A stretch of DNA of 64,000 bases from CAZNHL01 sp964572965 (lineage in GTDB: Bacteria; Bacteroidota; Bacteroidia; Cytophagales; UBA9547), in assembly GCA_964572965.1 (NCBI GenBank), contig CAZNHL010000005.1:40060-104059 (forward strand), read 5' to 3'. The notes beneath the pieces were generated by a model. It did not search any database. It worked only from the letters and a program-made list of their open reading frames with translations, and was not told the DNA's origin. The number at the start of each line of letters is the position of its first letter. Position 1 is the first letter of the stretch. Shown piece by piece: positions 15,098-24,615 of this stretch. A program made the translations under genes and the position numbers.

Positions 15098-16931
15098 AGG
15101 GAATTTCTAAAATGGCAAGTGTGCCTTTGTGGTCACTTTCAAAATTGAGTTTTGCACTGATGTATTCAGCTCTGAGCCTGATGTTTTTCAGTCCTAGCCC
15201 ATCTTGTTTGTTGCTTGTATGAATACCTGTACCGTTGTCTTCAACCATTACAATGAGGCCCTCTTCCTGATAGATCAGTTGTATGAGTGCGGAAGTGGCG
15301 TTGGAATGTTTCAGGATATTGGTGATGAGTTCGTTAATGATACGATAGATGACAAGTTCTTTTACCGGGTCTATTTTGATGATATCGCCTGCATGCTCAT
15401 ATTCAAAGCTGATTGAAGGGTGGTTTTTGAATTTGTTAACGGTATGCTCTATAATATAAGATAGGTGGTGTTCCTGGAAGTCGACCGGCATCAGGTTGTG
15501 ACTAATGTTTCTGATGTCATTGATAATATGGTTCACTTCCTGTTCTATCAACTGATTGTCGCGCTTTTGTACGAGCATGTTTTTGATAGCGGCAAGTGAA
15601 TTGCCCACGTCGTCGTGCAGGTCACGGGCAATGCGCCTGCGTTCGTCCTCCTGAATGGTCAGCATTTGGTGCTGGGTCTTGTTGAGGTCAATCTGAGCTC
15701 TGAATTTCTCTTTCATATTGGCAGAAAAATGAATACCCAGTCCCAATACCATGAAGATGATTTCAAGAAGAGGAGTGAAATAGTAAAGGTCAGTATTTTG
15801 GTTGATACCATCTACCAACTGCAAATCTGCTATCATCAGCAGTGATGCTACAAAGAGCGTTACCAGGAAGCCGGTAAGGTAAAAATAAACACCGGGTTCT
15901 TTTCTGACAATACCTATGAAGATTACATAAAGAATGTAGGCATCCATAAAGAAAACGATGAAGTAGGAGAAATAACCCAGCCACCAGCGTAGTACATCAG
16001 GAATAGGGACGAAGAATAATAGCAATGCTATAAAACAAAAGAGGAAACCGGAAACGCGGCCTACCATGTAGGCCCAGTTGTGCTGGTAGGCTTTGAGATT
16101 GATAAGGATGATGGTCAGAAGCATGTGCCAGCCTACTATCCAGTAGTAAAAGATGGTGGTGAATGTATTAATGACGAACTGGTATTTTTCGTTAGAAATG
16201 AATGCGTGCAGGAAGCCTGAATCGGCAAGTACAAGTACAAAAAAGCTGAGACAGTAAATGCTGTAGTAAAGGTATATCTTGTCTGAGATGAAGAAGTAGA
16301 GCACGAAACCGACCAGCATGGCCAGGAGGATCATGCCTTCAATGACACTGATGAAATTGGAAAATAAATGTTCGTAATTTTTGAAATAGCTGAGTTTTTC
16401 CAGACTTATAATAGTAGCATGGCGGCCAAACTGCCTTTGGGTATAAAGGAAGAAGGTGACGGTTTCTCCTTTTTTTATATTGACAGGAAAGGCAAAATGC
16501 AATGAATAGTAAGGACGTTCCATGATATTCTGGAAATGGCCTGTAAGCGGGAATTTTTCCAGAATATCATTTTCGCGGAGCATGAACAATTGCACGGTGT
16601 CAACACGTGACTGTTGTATTTTAAGTATCCAGTCGTTATAGTCTCCCGTGTTTTTAATAGAAAATTTACACCAGCCGCTCGGCTTATAGAACCCATAATT
16701 AATTTCCTGATAAATATTGTTCCGGATAAAAGCACTGTCAGAAGCTTTTATTACTTCCAATATATCGCTGATGGTTGCATGCTGTTTTTTGTAAAGTAGT
16801 GTTCCCTGATTCAGTATGTAGTCGGTATTGTTGGCTGTGATCTCTGTTAATTGCTTTCCATGGGCAGCAGGTATTGCTACTGTAAGGCAGTAGAAGAACA
16901 AGGTAGCAACAATACTGATAATCGGTTTCAT
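15081..16931 (-). CDS. 7TM-DISM sensor histidine kinase (HisKA_3 type)
   Basis: 616 residues. Signal peptide, then an extracellular beta-rich sensing domain (about 25-170; typical YGFYKPSGWCKFSI and NPGDYNDWILKI-like text, here NTGDYNDWILKI), seven membrane helices (about 185-400), a short coiled coil, and the HisKA_3 dimer/phospho-acceptor box RRRIARDLHDDVGNSLAAI. The HATPase domain has VIYRIINELITNILKHSNAT, VEDNGTGI and GLGLKNIR. It senses a periplasmic ligand, perhaps a carbohydrate as in other 7TMR-DISM proteins, and passes phosphate to the adjacent regulator. Confidence 0.95.
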   Translation of the reverse strand: MKPIISIVATLFFYCLTVAIPAAHGKQLTEITANNTDYILNQGTLLYKKQHATISDILEVIKASDSAFIRNNIYQEINYGFYKPSGWCKFSIKNTGDYNDWILKIQQSRVDTVQLFMLRENDILEKFPLTGHFQNIMERPYYSLHFAFPVNIKKGETVTFFLYTQRQFGRHATIISLEKLSYFKNYEHLFSNFISVIEGMILLAMLVGFVLYFFISDKIYLYYSIYCLSFFVLVLADSGFLHAFISNEKYQFVINTFTTIFYYWIVGWHMLLTIILINLKAYQHNWAYMVGRVSGFLFCFIALLLFFVPIPDVLRWWLGYFSYFIVFFMDAYILYVIFIGIVRKEPGVYFYLTGFLVTLFVASLLMIADLQLVDGINQNTDLYYFTPLLEIIFMVLGLGIHFSANMKEKFRAQIDLNKTQHQMLTIQEDERRRIARDLHDDVGNSLAAIKNMLVQKRDNQLIEQEVNHIINDIRNISHNLMPVDFQEHHLSYIIEHTVNKFKNHPSISFEYEHAGDIIKIDPVKELVIYRIINELITNILKHSNATSALIQLIYQEEGLIVMVEDNGTGIHTSNKQDGLGLKNIRLRAEYISAKLNFESDHKGTLAILEIPYDHNS

Positions 16932-16971
16932 ACAGAACAGGAAGCTTCTTTGATGAGCTCCATTATATTTT

Positions 16972-17049
16972 CAAAATTAAGGAATTCCTTCTATTGTAAA
17001 ATTACCTGATATCAGGTATTGAGGAAGGTAATGGTTGCAGGTAATTTTG
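16972..17049. promoter_or_regulatory. Divergent promoter region with palindromic operator
   Basis: Rightward promoter: TTG (17019-17021), 20 bp, TAATTTTG (17042-17049). Leftward -7 element: TAATTTTG read on the minus strand at 16979-16972. Between them are the perfect palindrome ACCTGATATCAGGT (17004-17017) and a wider inverted repeat AAAATTACCTG (16998-17008) / CAGGTAATTTT (17038-17048). The repeated ACCTG half-sites suggest a regulator shared by the kinase operon and the beta-helix gene. Confidence 0.5.
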
Positions 17050-17170
17050 TAGCATGGAGATCTTGATAGAGAACTGGTTTTGTGCAAGATACTTCAAAAA
17101 CTAACTAACCTATTTATTGTTAATGGTCTTCTGTTATTTCCTATAGCGGTGGGCATTTAATCTGACATTT

Positions 17171-20100
17171 ATGAACTGCTTCCGCAAACTACTTGTGCCG
17201 TTTCTGCTTACTATTTACAGTTTGCAGGTTTCATCGGCTACTTATAATGTTACCAATGACAATAATGCAGGAGCAGGCTCATTGCGACAGGCAATACTGG
17301 ATGCCAATGCCAATCCTGGAGCGGATATTATCAATGTGACAGCTAATTATTATATCAATGTACTCAGTCCTTTACCTACGATTACAGATCAGCTGTCCAT
17401 TACTAATAACAGACTGGAAATAGATGGCGCCAGTTGCAGTCCTAACAACAACGGCCTGTATGTAAATGCTGCTAACTGTACTATTAACAGACTTTATGTA
17501 TACAGATTCACTGTAGGGATTCGTATCGAGAGGGCTAATACAACAGTAAGTGCCTGTAATATAGGTATGACTACAGCAGACCTGGCCCTGGCGAATCAAA
17601 TAGGCGTTTTTATTACATCCTCAGACAATCAGATTATATCCAGTTTTATATCGGGTAATAGCGGCAGCGGCATTATTCTTGACGGAGCTGGTGCAATCAG
17701 GAACAAAATACAATCATGTTATATAGGGGTAAAAAGTGATGGTATAACTGCGCTTGCCAATGGTACTCAGGGCGTTTTATTGCAGTCTGGAGCTTCTTCA
17801 AATATTATTGGTACAGATAGTGATGGTTTAAATGATGCAACTGAAGGAAACCTGCTTTCCGGTAATGGCGCCAGTGGTGTCAGGATTATTGCAGGTAGCA
17901 ATCAGAATATTGTAGCTGGTAATAAAATAGGTACGAACATAAACGGAACAGCTGCTTTAGCTAATCTTTCAGCCGGTATTTATATCAGCAACAGTAATAA
18001 TAATCAAATCGGTGGCGGACTTGCTGCACAACGAAACATCATCTCCTGTAACCGCTGGGACGGTATAGATATCATCAGCAATTCAACCGGCAATAAAGTG
18101 CAGGGTAATTATATAGGAGTCGACATTAACGGAACTGCTAACCTGGGTAACAGGTACTATGGAATTTACACACAAGACGTAACCTATACTTTGATTGGTA
18201 CCAATGCCGATGGTATTAATGATGCTACTGAAGGTAATGTGATTGCCGGAAACAGCTTTACTGCAATTCACCTTTTTATGAATTGTCATTATAACATTGT
18301 AGCGGGTAACTTAATGGGCACCAATGCTGCAGGTACAGCAATAATTGCCAATGGGCTCTTTAATCTATATGTCAATGCGTCTAATTACAACCAGATCGGT
18401 GGTCCGCTGGCTGTACAGCGTAATCTTATTTCCGGCAGTAACAGTTATGGTATTTATATAGAAAACTGTACTCAGATCAACAAGATCCAGGGTAATTATA
18501 TCGGAACAAACAAAGCTGGTACTGCCGCCCTTCCTAACCGTTCTTATGGGATCTGGGCTTTTAATAGTCTTACAAATTTAATTGTGGGTACTGACGGTGA
18601 CGGAGTAAACGATGCGACCGAAGGAAACCTGATTTCCGGTAACAACAATTATGGTATTTATATTGAGGCTAATACTTATTCTAATGTTTTTGCGGGCAAT
18701 CTGATCGGTACTAATGCCACGGGTACCGGTATACTCCCTAATGGCGGAGGTATTTATATCACCGGAGGTAACAACAATAACAAGATCGGCGGTTCGCTTG
18801 CGGCACAACGTAATATCATTTCAGGAAACGGAGGTCATGGTATCGGTATTGAAAGCGGAACTTCAGGTACGAAAATCCAGAACAACTATATTGGTACAGA
18901 CATCACAGGTACGCTTGATTTAGGTAATAGAGCTCATGGTGTTTACCTGATCCTGAATGTTACAAACACTGTTATTGGTACAGACGGGGACGGAGTAAAT
19001 GACGCTAATGAGGGTAACCTTATTTCCGGAAATAAGGATTGCGGAATCAGGATACATAATACTTCTCCTGGTAATGTTGTGGCCGGCAATCTGATCGGTA
19101 CAAATGCAGCTGGTACTGCCGCCGTCGGTAATACCAATTATGGTGTTTTGATTTCTGGGGGTAGTATTAATAATACCATCGGTACTAATGGTAACGGTGT
19201 AAGCGATGCACTTGAAGGAAACCTGATTTCCGGCAATTACAATGGTGTATTCATTGATAACAGTTCTCGGAATATTGTGACTGGCAATAAAATAGGGACA
19301 GACAAAGCAGGTACTGTTTCTGTAGCCAATACGCATGATGGCGTTTACCTGAAATCAGCAAATGATAACCGTATCGGCGGTACAGGAACTGATGACGCAA
19401 ATACAATAGCCTTCAACACTTTAAGAGGTATTGCTGTTGAGTCAGGTACAGGTAATGCTTTCAGGAGAAATTCCATATTTTCAAACGGAGGCTTAGGAAT
19501 TGACCTTAATGTTGACGGGGTAACACTGAATGATGCCGGTGATGCAGATACCGGACCTAACCAGCTACAGAATTTTCCGGTCATTGCTTCACACCAATGG
19601 ACATCAACAACAGTGCGTGTAACAGGTACTTTCAATAGTGAACCGAATAAGGTTTATATACTAGAGTTTTTTGTTTCTGTGTCCCGTGACCCTAGTGGCT
19701 ACGGTGAAGGCAGCAGGTATATCGGCACCACCAATGTCTCTACAGATGCTTCAGGCAATGCCACTTATGATGTTGTGCTGGCAGTCACTGTACCTGCCGG
19801 TTATTATGTAACAGCTACTGCGACAGATCCATCCAATAATACCTCTGAGTTTTCAGGTTCATCAATTACACCTTTGCCGGTTACTTTGCTTCAATTTAAT
19901 GTAAAGGCTTCTGATAACAATGCATTACTTACCTGGCATTCTGCCAATGAAAGGGCTTTTGCAGGATATGTTGTCGAAAAATCTCAGGATGGAGGAACTT
20001 TTGATTCATTGGGATTTGTACCTGCAGGTTTAACTTCTTATGCTTTTAGAGATCAGTCGGTGGTAACGGGTCTTACATATTACAGGTTGAAAATGATGGA

Positions 20101-20410
20101 TCGCAACGGTGTATATACTTATAGCAGTATAAAAGCGGTTAACAGCTCGTCTTTAGGCTTGGTGCTGGTATATCCCAATCCTGCAAAAGAAGTTTTGAAT
20201 GTGGTATTGAATGAGATGGAGGCCGGCGAGCTAATCATAGTGATTACAGACATTAATGGATTGAAGGTTTATGAATACAGAGAAGAATGTGTTGAAAAAA
20301 CAGGAGTCAGACACAACATAGCAACAAATGGGTTTCTCCCGGGAGCTTATGTCGTATCCGTTTGTACAGCAACAGGAGACATGTATAGGCAGAAGCTTAT
20401 AATACAATAA
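17171..20410 (+). CDS. T9SS-secreted beta-helix repeat protein
   Basis: 1079 residues. Signal peptide 1-23; a CSLREA-like segment NAGAGSLRQAILDANANPG; then about 700 residues of right-handed beta-helix repeats built from NLISGN..YGIYI..N.VAGNLIGTNA.GT units. Five turns carry Asp-rich loops of the form DxDGxNDATE, which look like calcium sites. About residues 800-900 form a beta-sandwich, and the last 80 residues are a type A T9SS sorting domain (VYPNPAKEVLNV ... YRQKLIIQ). It should cross the outer membrane by the type IX system and stay at the surface or be released. Adhesion or polysaccharide binding is possible; no catalytic residues are identified. Confidence 0.9.
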   Translation: MNCFRKLLVPFLLTIYSLQVSSATYNVTNDNNAGAGSLRQAILDANANPGADIINVTANYYINVLSPLPTITDQLSITNNRLEIDGASCSPNNNGLYVNAANCTINRLYVYRFTVGIRIERANTTVSACNIGMTTADLALANQIGVFITSSDNQIISSFISGNSGSGIILDGAGAIRNKIQSCYIGVKSDGITALANGTQGVLLQSGASSNIIGTDSDGLNDATEGNLLSGNGASGVRIIAGSNQNIVAGNKIGTNINGTAALANLSAGIYISNSNNNQIGGGLAAQRNIISCNRWDGIDIISNSTGNKVQGNYIGVDINGTANLGNRYYGIYTQDVTYTLIGTNADGINDATEGNVIAGNSFTAIHLFMNCHYNIVAGNLMGTNAAGTAIIANGLFNLYVNASNYNQIGGPLAVQRNLISGSNSYGIYIENCTQINKIQGNYIGTNKAGTAALPNRSYGIWAFNSLTNLIVGTDGDGVNDATEGNLISGNNNYGIYIEANTYSNVFAGNLIGTNATGTGILPNGGGIYITGGNNNNKIGGSLAAQRNIISGNGGHGIGIESGTSGTKIQNNYIGTDITGTLDLGNRAHGVYLILNVTNTVIGTDGDGVNDANEGNLISGNKDCGIRIHNTSPGNVVAGNLIGTNAAGTAAVGNTNYGVLISGGSINNTIGTNGNGVSDALEGNLISGNYNGVFIDNSSRNIVTGNKIGTDKAGTVSVANTHDGVYLKSANDNRIGGTGTDDANTIAFNTLRGIAVESGTGNAFRRNSIFSNGGLGIDLNVDGVTLNDAGDADTGPNQLQNFPVIASHQWTSTTVRVTGTFNSEPNKVYILEFFVSVSRDPSGYGEGSRYIGTTNVSTDASGNATYDVVLAVTVPAGYYVTATATDPSNNTSEFSGSSITPLPVTLLQFNVKASDNNALLTWHSANERAFAGYVVEKSQDGGTFDSLGFVPAGLTSYAFRDQSVVTGLTYYRLKMMDRNGVYTYSSIKAVNSSSLGLVLVYPNPAKEVLNVVLNEMEAGELIIVITDINGLKVYEYREECVEKTGVRHNIATNGFLPGAYVVSVCTATGDMYRQKLIIQ

Positions 20411-20415
20411 ATTGA

Positions 20416-20479
20416 TTCTCCGTTTCATCGTGCCTTATCTGCGGAAGAAAAACTTATGAAGGTTCATAGAAACGGATAG
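20416..20479. repeat. MITE-like repeat, copy B (short form)
   Basis: Left end TTCTCCGTTTC (20416-20426), right end GAAACGGATAG (20469-20479), then TCATT. It equals copy A with the 109 bp between the two TTAyCTG words removed. It begins five bases after the beta-helix gene stop. Confidence 0.6.
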
Positions 20480-20517
20480 TCATTGTACAATAATATTCCA
20501 ACTTCTAAATTACTAAG

Positions 20518-20545
20518 GCCCGTCTGATTTCAGGTGGGCTTTTTT
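20518..20545 (+). terminator. Terminator of the beta-helix gene
   Basis: GCCCGTCTGA / TCAGGTGGGC (two G-U pairs), loop TT, followed by six T. Confidence 0.8.
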
Positions 20546-20654
20546 AGTATTAGACATGACTTGATTTAAAACTAAACTATCAGATACAGGCATATTTTTA
20601 GATAGTATGTTTTTTCTGATAAATTGATACATTGGTGTTTCAAAAGGATAGCCG

Positions 20655-21353
20655 ATGAAAATTACTCAAAATATTATTTGGTTGGTATTGATCAGTGTGC
20701 TCATTATTGCATGTAACAAAGATCGTGAAAAGCAGAAGGAAGCGCTAACTACAGAAACGGCTCCTGTTGTACTTACAGACAGCATACGTTTATTAAAACA
20801 TATTGACAGCTTGTCAACTGTAATCCAATTTCCCTACCTCACTTCAGATGACAATCATAAAAACCAATATAAAGAAGGGCTTGCTGTCAATCTTTCAGAA
20901 TTTAAAGACAAACAGCTTTTTAAGCTGTCATATCAGCGCATAAATTCTGATTTCGGGAATGAAGAAATCGAATATTCAATAGGTGATGAAGATTCTGTAT
21001 TTAACCTGACAGGAAGTGATTATAGACTGGATGGGGTATTGGTGGGAAAAACACCTGAATTTCTGGTTATTCATTTTTTTGATAGGGAGAAGGCTTCCGG
21101 CTGGCTGGTGACAATATCTCATCAGTTAAAGCTTATTGATGCCATAAGGTCAGATGTATGGGAAGGTAATTCACATTACCAGTCAAAAAGAAGCATCAGA
21201 GTTTTTTCTGATCTGAAATTTGAGTTACTTAACTATTATAGTGTACAGACAGGCGAAACGGAGTTTGATGCTGTAGAAGGAAAAGAAAGCTGGTTTATAG
21301 ATTCTAACGGTTACATCCGGAAAATAGAAGATACTACTGCCGCAACGAAATAA
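20655..21353 (+). CDS. Hypothetical lipoprotein
   Basis: 232 residues. The signal peptide ends LIIAC, with the lipidated Cys near residue 20, followed by a Lys/Glu linker. The rest is a soluble alpha/beta domain with no recognised motif (VLVGKTPEFLVIHFFDREKASGWLVTI in the middle, then FSDLKFELLNYYSV). It is monocistronic, convergent with the SPFH operon and separated from it by a perfect hairpin. Function is unknown. Confidence 0.7.
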   Translation: MKITQNIIWLVLISVLIIACNKDREKQKEALTTETAPVVLTDSIRLLKHIDSLSTVIQFPYLTSDDNHKNQYKEGLAVNLSEFKDKQLFKLSYQRINSDFGNEEIEYSIGDEDSVFNLTGSDYRLDGVLVGKTPEFLVIHFFDREKASGWLVTISHQLKLIDAIRSDVWEGNSHYQSKRSIRVFSDLKFELLNYYSVQTGETEFDAVEGKESWFIDSNGYIRKIEDTTAATK

Positions 21354-21444
21354 AACACTATGAAAATCAATAATTTGCTCCTGATTGGATAAGGATAGCA
21401 GCAGATCAGAACACTGTATCTGACACAAAGTATTGATATATATA

Positions 21445-21478
21445 AAATGGTGTCAGGAGAAAACTCCTGACACCATTT
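21445..21478 (-). terminator. Bidirectional hairpin terminator
   Basis: A perfect 15-bp stem, AAATGGTGTCAGGAG (21445-21459) with its complement (21464-21478), loop AAAA. It ends three bases from the stop of the SPFH gene on the minus strand. Confidence 0.85.
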
Positions 21479-21481
21479 CAA

Positions 21482-22264
21482 TTAGTTGATATTTTTAAAG
21501 AAAACCGGACTATTGCCATAGAGCGGAGTACTGCCATTCCATTTTTCAATGAATTGTTGTTGTATCAACAGAGGGCTGAGTGTTTTTATTCTTAATTCGT
21601 TTGCTTTTGCTTCAGCTTCTGCCTCTACTATTTTCTTTTTTGCCTGAGCTTCAGCTACTTTTAGCTCATTTTCTACCTGCATGGCTTGTTGAACGGCTTT
21701 GTTCTTAGCATTGATGGCCTGAACAATGGTTTCAGGATATTGTAACCCGCTGGTTAGTTGTTCCAGTTTGAAGCCATCGATACCTAAAGTAGCATCAAGT
21801 GTTTTTTGTACATCAGCTTCAAACTGTTGTCTGTTGCTTATAAGCTCGTCTGTCGTATATTTATTCATCTGAATCCTAAACGCATCTTTTACATAATTCA
21901 ACAGCGTAGTTTCAGTAATTTGGACTATTTCTTTTCTGTATTTTTTGAATATATGTGGTGATTTCCCTGATAGTACATAAAAAGAAATAGTTGGGTCTAC
22001 TGTGAATACAGAACCGTCTTTGGCATTTACTGTAAAAGGCTCGTAATCGGCAGTCTGCACAAATGTCGGGAACTGGAATACGTCTTCTGTGAATGGGTTA
22101 TACCATACACGGCCGGTTACCAGTGTTACATCCTGTACTCCTTTATCGGTACCATATTGTTTTACAAGTATACCTTCATGACCGGCGTCGATACGCGTGC
22201 ATGAACCCAGGAGGATAGCCACTGTAAGCAGTGCCGCTAATCCGATAAAAATCTTTTTGATCAT
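21482..22264 (-). CDS. SPFH/band-7 (prohibitin-like) lipoprotein
   Basis: 260 residues from the ATG at 22264, which overlaps the upstream stop (ATGA) and starts a signal peptide with lipobox LLGSC. The SPFH domain spans about 25-200 (GHEGILVKQYGTDKGV, FTVNAKDGSVFTVDPTISF), followed by an Ala/Glu-rich coiled coil (ENELKVAEAQAKKKIVEAEA, AKANELRI). Such proteins form ring or cage scaffolds on membranes. The lipid anchor is unusual compared with the normal transmembrane anchor. It is last in a four-gene operon with the PorE-like gene. Confidence 0.88.
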   Translation of the reverse strand: MIKKIFIGLAALLTVAILLGSCTRIDAGHEGILVKQYGTDKGVQDVTLVTGRVWYNPFTEDVFQFPTFVQTADYEPFTVNAKDGSVFTVDPTISFYVLSGKSPHIFKKYRKEIVQITETTLLNYVKDAFRIQMNKYTTDELISNRQQFEADVQKTLDATLGIDGFKLEQLTSGLQYPETIVQAINAKNKAVQQAMQVENELKVAEAQAKKKIVEAEAEAKANELRIKTLSPLLIQQQFIEKWNGSTPLYGNSPVFFKNIN

Positions 22265-22446
22265 TGTTTTAATTTTGAATAGATAAATTTGATTAAAAGG
22301 ATATTGGCAGAAAGTAACAAACAAAGCAATACTGCACCAAAGAAAACGTGCATGTCTGAGGCTTGTCTTAACAGCCAGGTAACAGGAGATAATAAAAGGA
22401 TATCAGCCAGTACGATCAGCGGTATCCCGATAAGGTATTTGTTCAT
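22261..22446 (-). CDS. Small two-helix membrane protein
   Basis: 61 residues: helix 1 YLIGIPLIVLADILLLSPVTWLL, short loop with RQASDMH, helix 2 VFFGAVLLCLLLSANILLI, basic tail. The four-base overlap with the SPFH start (ATGA) supports its reality and suggests coupled translation. The role is unknown; a membrane partner of the SPFH scaffold is a plausible inference. Confidence 0.7.
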   Translation of the reverse strand: MNKYLIGIPLIVLADILLLSPVTWLLRQASDMHVFFGAVLLCLLLSANILLIKFIYSKLKQ

Positions 22447-22476
22447 TACAATATAACTTGGCTAGAGGCTTCGTAA

Positions 22477-22581
22477 TTATTTCTTCTCCTTTTTTATTCT
22501 GTAAATGGTATAGATGACAGGAGCAAGGATTGCGATTGCAATAATAAAGTAAAAGAAACCTAACGAAGGGGCTTGTTGCAT
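22477..22581 (-). CDS. Micro membrane protein (34 aa)
   Basis: MQQAPSLGFFYFIIAIAILA then PVIYTIYRIKKEKK: one hydrophobic helix and a basic C-terminus, consistent with one membrane pass. It begins 21 bp after the PorE-like gene and ends 30 bp before the two-helix gene, filling the operon gap exactly. Confidence 0.6.
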   Translation of the reverse strand: MQQAPSLGFFYFIIAIAILAPVIYTIYRIKKEKK

Positions 22582-22602
22582 TATGGCGTTTTGTTGGGTG
22601 AC

Positions 22603-24615
22603 TTAAAAACCTTCGTATTCTTCATCGCCGGGTCTTACTACCTGAAATTCAACCCTACGGTTTAGCTTATGGTCAGCGTCGGTCAGTTCTTCTTTTACAA
22701 TAGGTTTACTGCTTCCGTAACCAATTGCCTTAATACGGGATTTTTTGATGAAATCACCTTTCGTAGCGGCAAGATATTCTTTAATAGCATCAGCCCGTCT
22801 TTGTGAAAGATCTCTGTTTACATTAGGGTCACCACTTTTGTCGGTATGGCCCGATATAATCAGTTTGAAATCGGGGTTGTCTATCAAGAAGTCAAATAAT
22901 TTGTCAAGATCTGAATACATGAAAGGCGTGATATTGGCTTTGTCCCTTTCAAATTCCAGTGTAGCAAACTGGAGCTTTTTGAATTTAATAGACGGAGTTT
23001 TGATATGAATAGTTGTATCGCCTTCTATGTGCATTTTTTGTTCGATACGGAAGAAGTCGTCACCCTGAATGATCAATAAGTAATCTGCATTGTCTATCAG
23101 GTCAAATTCAAAGCTACCGTCAGGATGGATATTTTTTGGTGCAATCTCAATACCGTTTGTCAAGTCAATCATCGAAACAATACCATCGAAAGATTTTCCT
23201 GTAGCACTGTCACTCAATGTGCCTTTGAAAGAAGTAATGGCATTGGGCTGTGCCTCCATTGGCAGAGGAAAAGAATACAAATCAAGGTTGGTATTGTCGT
23301 CATTTTCAGCTCTTGAATAATAGAGGTTTTTCGCTTCAGAATCAATAGTGAAATAGTATTCGTTACCTTTCCCGTTTACCAGAGGGCCTACGTTTTTAGG
23401 CTCAATCCATACACCGTCAATGCAACGGGTTCTGTAAATGTCAAATTCTCCGAAGTTGAGCAGGTGTCCGTTAGAGCTGAAATAAAGAACATTGTAAGTC
23501 GGGTGCATAAATGGGCTTACTTCATTGTTAGAAGTATTAACGATTGGGCCCATGTTGATTGGAGTACCCCATTCCCCGCCTTTATTTTTTACACAATAAT
23601 AAATGTCAGATAAACCGAACCCACCCAGACGGTCAGATGCAAAATAAAGCGTGTCTTCAGAATGTGACAATGCTGGTTGTGAATCCCAGGAACGGCTGTT
23701 GATATGAAAACCTAAATTTTGCGGCGGTGACCAGGAAGTGTCTTTCGGGTTAAGTTGTGTGTAATAAATATCACAATCACCCATGCCGTCAGGAGCCATG
23801 CATTTTGCAAAATATACCGTCAGACCGTCTCTGGAAATACAGGCAGAACCTTCATTATATGGAGTGTTGAGCTTTTTCATGAGCTCGGCTTCATTCCAGA
23901 AACCATCGTCATTTTGTGTGAAGTAAAGGTCTTCGCTCAATTTCGGATCAAAAGACTTCTCTATCGGTACCCTTCTTGTAAAAATCAGATATTTACCATT
24001 TACATGCATAGCGGGGCCGTAATCATCAAAACGGGAATTGACATTGTCTCCCATATTAATGAATACCCCAACGGGAGGGCGTAAAGTGTCAATGGCTTTC
24101 CTGTATTCTACAAGTTCATAATAATGCTTTAGAGGAACCCAGGAATCTTCGTTGTTTATATTGAGTGTGTCGTAGTGTTTGCGTACACGAGCTTCGAGAG
24201 AAAAAATACGTTCGTGCTTAAGCACTATTTTGTAGAAAAATATAGCTTCCTCCTTGTTTCCGCGAAATTCATGTAACTGCGCAAGCTTCCAGAGAAGATC
24301 TGTGTCTTTGTTGAAATTACCGGCACCAAAGTTTAAGATGTAATTTTGTAAAGCCGGAAGGAGTTCTTCGAAGTTTTTACTTTCTTCAAATTTCCTTATT
24401 TCTTTAAGTTCTGCTTCATTACGGTAATAGTTGATTTTACCCAGGTTATGAAATTTATAAGCAGTTTCGGGGTGTTTTCTCTCTTCGATTGAATCTCCTT
24501 TCAATGAAACTTCCCGATCAACTACATAATTGTTCTTCTTTTGAGCCAATAAAAAATGATTTGCCCAAAGGTTGAAAAAGATTAATCCAACTATAAGTTT
24601 ACTGTTTATTTTCAT
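22603..24615 (-). CDS. PorE-like OmpA/beta-propeller protein
   Basis: 670 residues. Signal peptide 1-25; TPR-like helices (about 60-170); PD40/WD40-like propeller (about 190-460, repeated forms such as GSACISRDGLTVYFAK, DTLYFASDRLGGFGLSDIYY, NVLYFSSNGH); a carboxypeptidase-regulatory-like domain (about 468-540, DGSFEFDLIDN); and an OmpA peptidoglycan-binding domain (about 550-665, ISGHTDKSGD, NRDLSQRRADAI). This order (TPR, propeller, CRD, OmpA) is that of PorE, which ties the type IX secretion machine to peptidoglycan. The assignment as the true PorE rather than a paralog is inference. It heads an operon with three membrane genes. Confidence 0.82.
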   Translation of the reverse strand: MKINSKLIVGLIFFNLWANHFLLAQKKNNYVVDREVSLKGDSIEERKHPETAYKFHNLGKINYYRNEAELKEIRKFEESKNFEELLPALQNYILNFGAGNFNKDTDLLWKLAQLHEFRGNKEEAIFFYKIVLKHERIFSLEARVRKHYDTLNINNEDSWVPLKHYYELVEYRKAIDTLRPPVGVFINMGDNVNSRFDDYGPAMHVNGKYLIFTRRVPIEKSFDPKLSEDLYFTQNDDGFWNEAELMKKLNTPYNEGSACISRDGLTVYFAKCMAPDGMGDCDIYYTQLNPKDTSWSPPQNLGFHINSRSWDSQPALSHSEDTLYFASDRLGGFGLSDIYYCVKNKGGEWGTPINMGPIVNTSNNEVSPFMHPTYNVLYFSSNGHLLNFGEFDIYRTRCIDGVWIEPKNVGPLVNGKGNEYYFTIDSEAKNLYYSRAENDDNTNLDLYSFPLPMEAQPNAITSFKGTLSDSATGKSFDGIVSMIDLTNGIEIAPKNIHPDGSFEFDLIDNADYLLIIQGDDFFRIEQKMHIEGDTTIHIKTPSIKFKKLQFATLEFERDKANITPFMYSDLDKLFDFLIDNPDFKLIISGHTDKSGDPNVNRDLSQRRADAIKEYLAATKGDFIKKSRIKAIGYGSSKPIVKEELTDADHKLNRRVEFQVVRPGDEEYEGF

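Noticed and set aside
18920..19336. 138-codon frame antisense to the beta-helix repeats
   Set aside because: It arises because the repeated DNA keeps one antisense frame open; no domain or start signal.
17700..19400. Regularly spaced similar DNA units, considered as a CRISPR array
   Set aside because: The units lie in frame in a secreted protein, vary freely at third positions and encode beta-helix turns.
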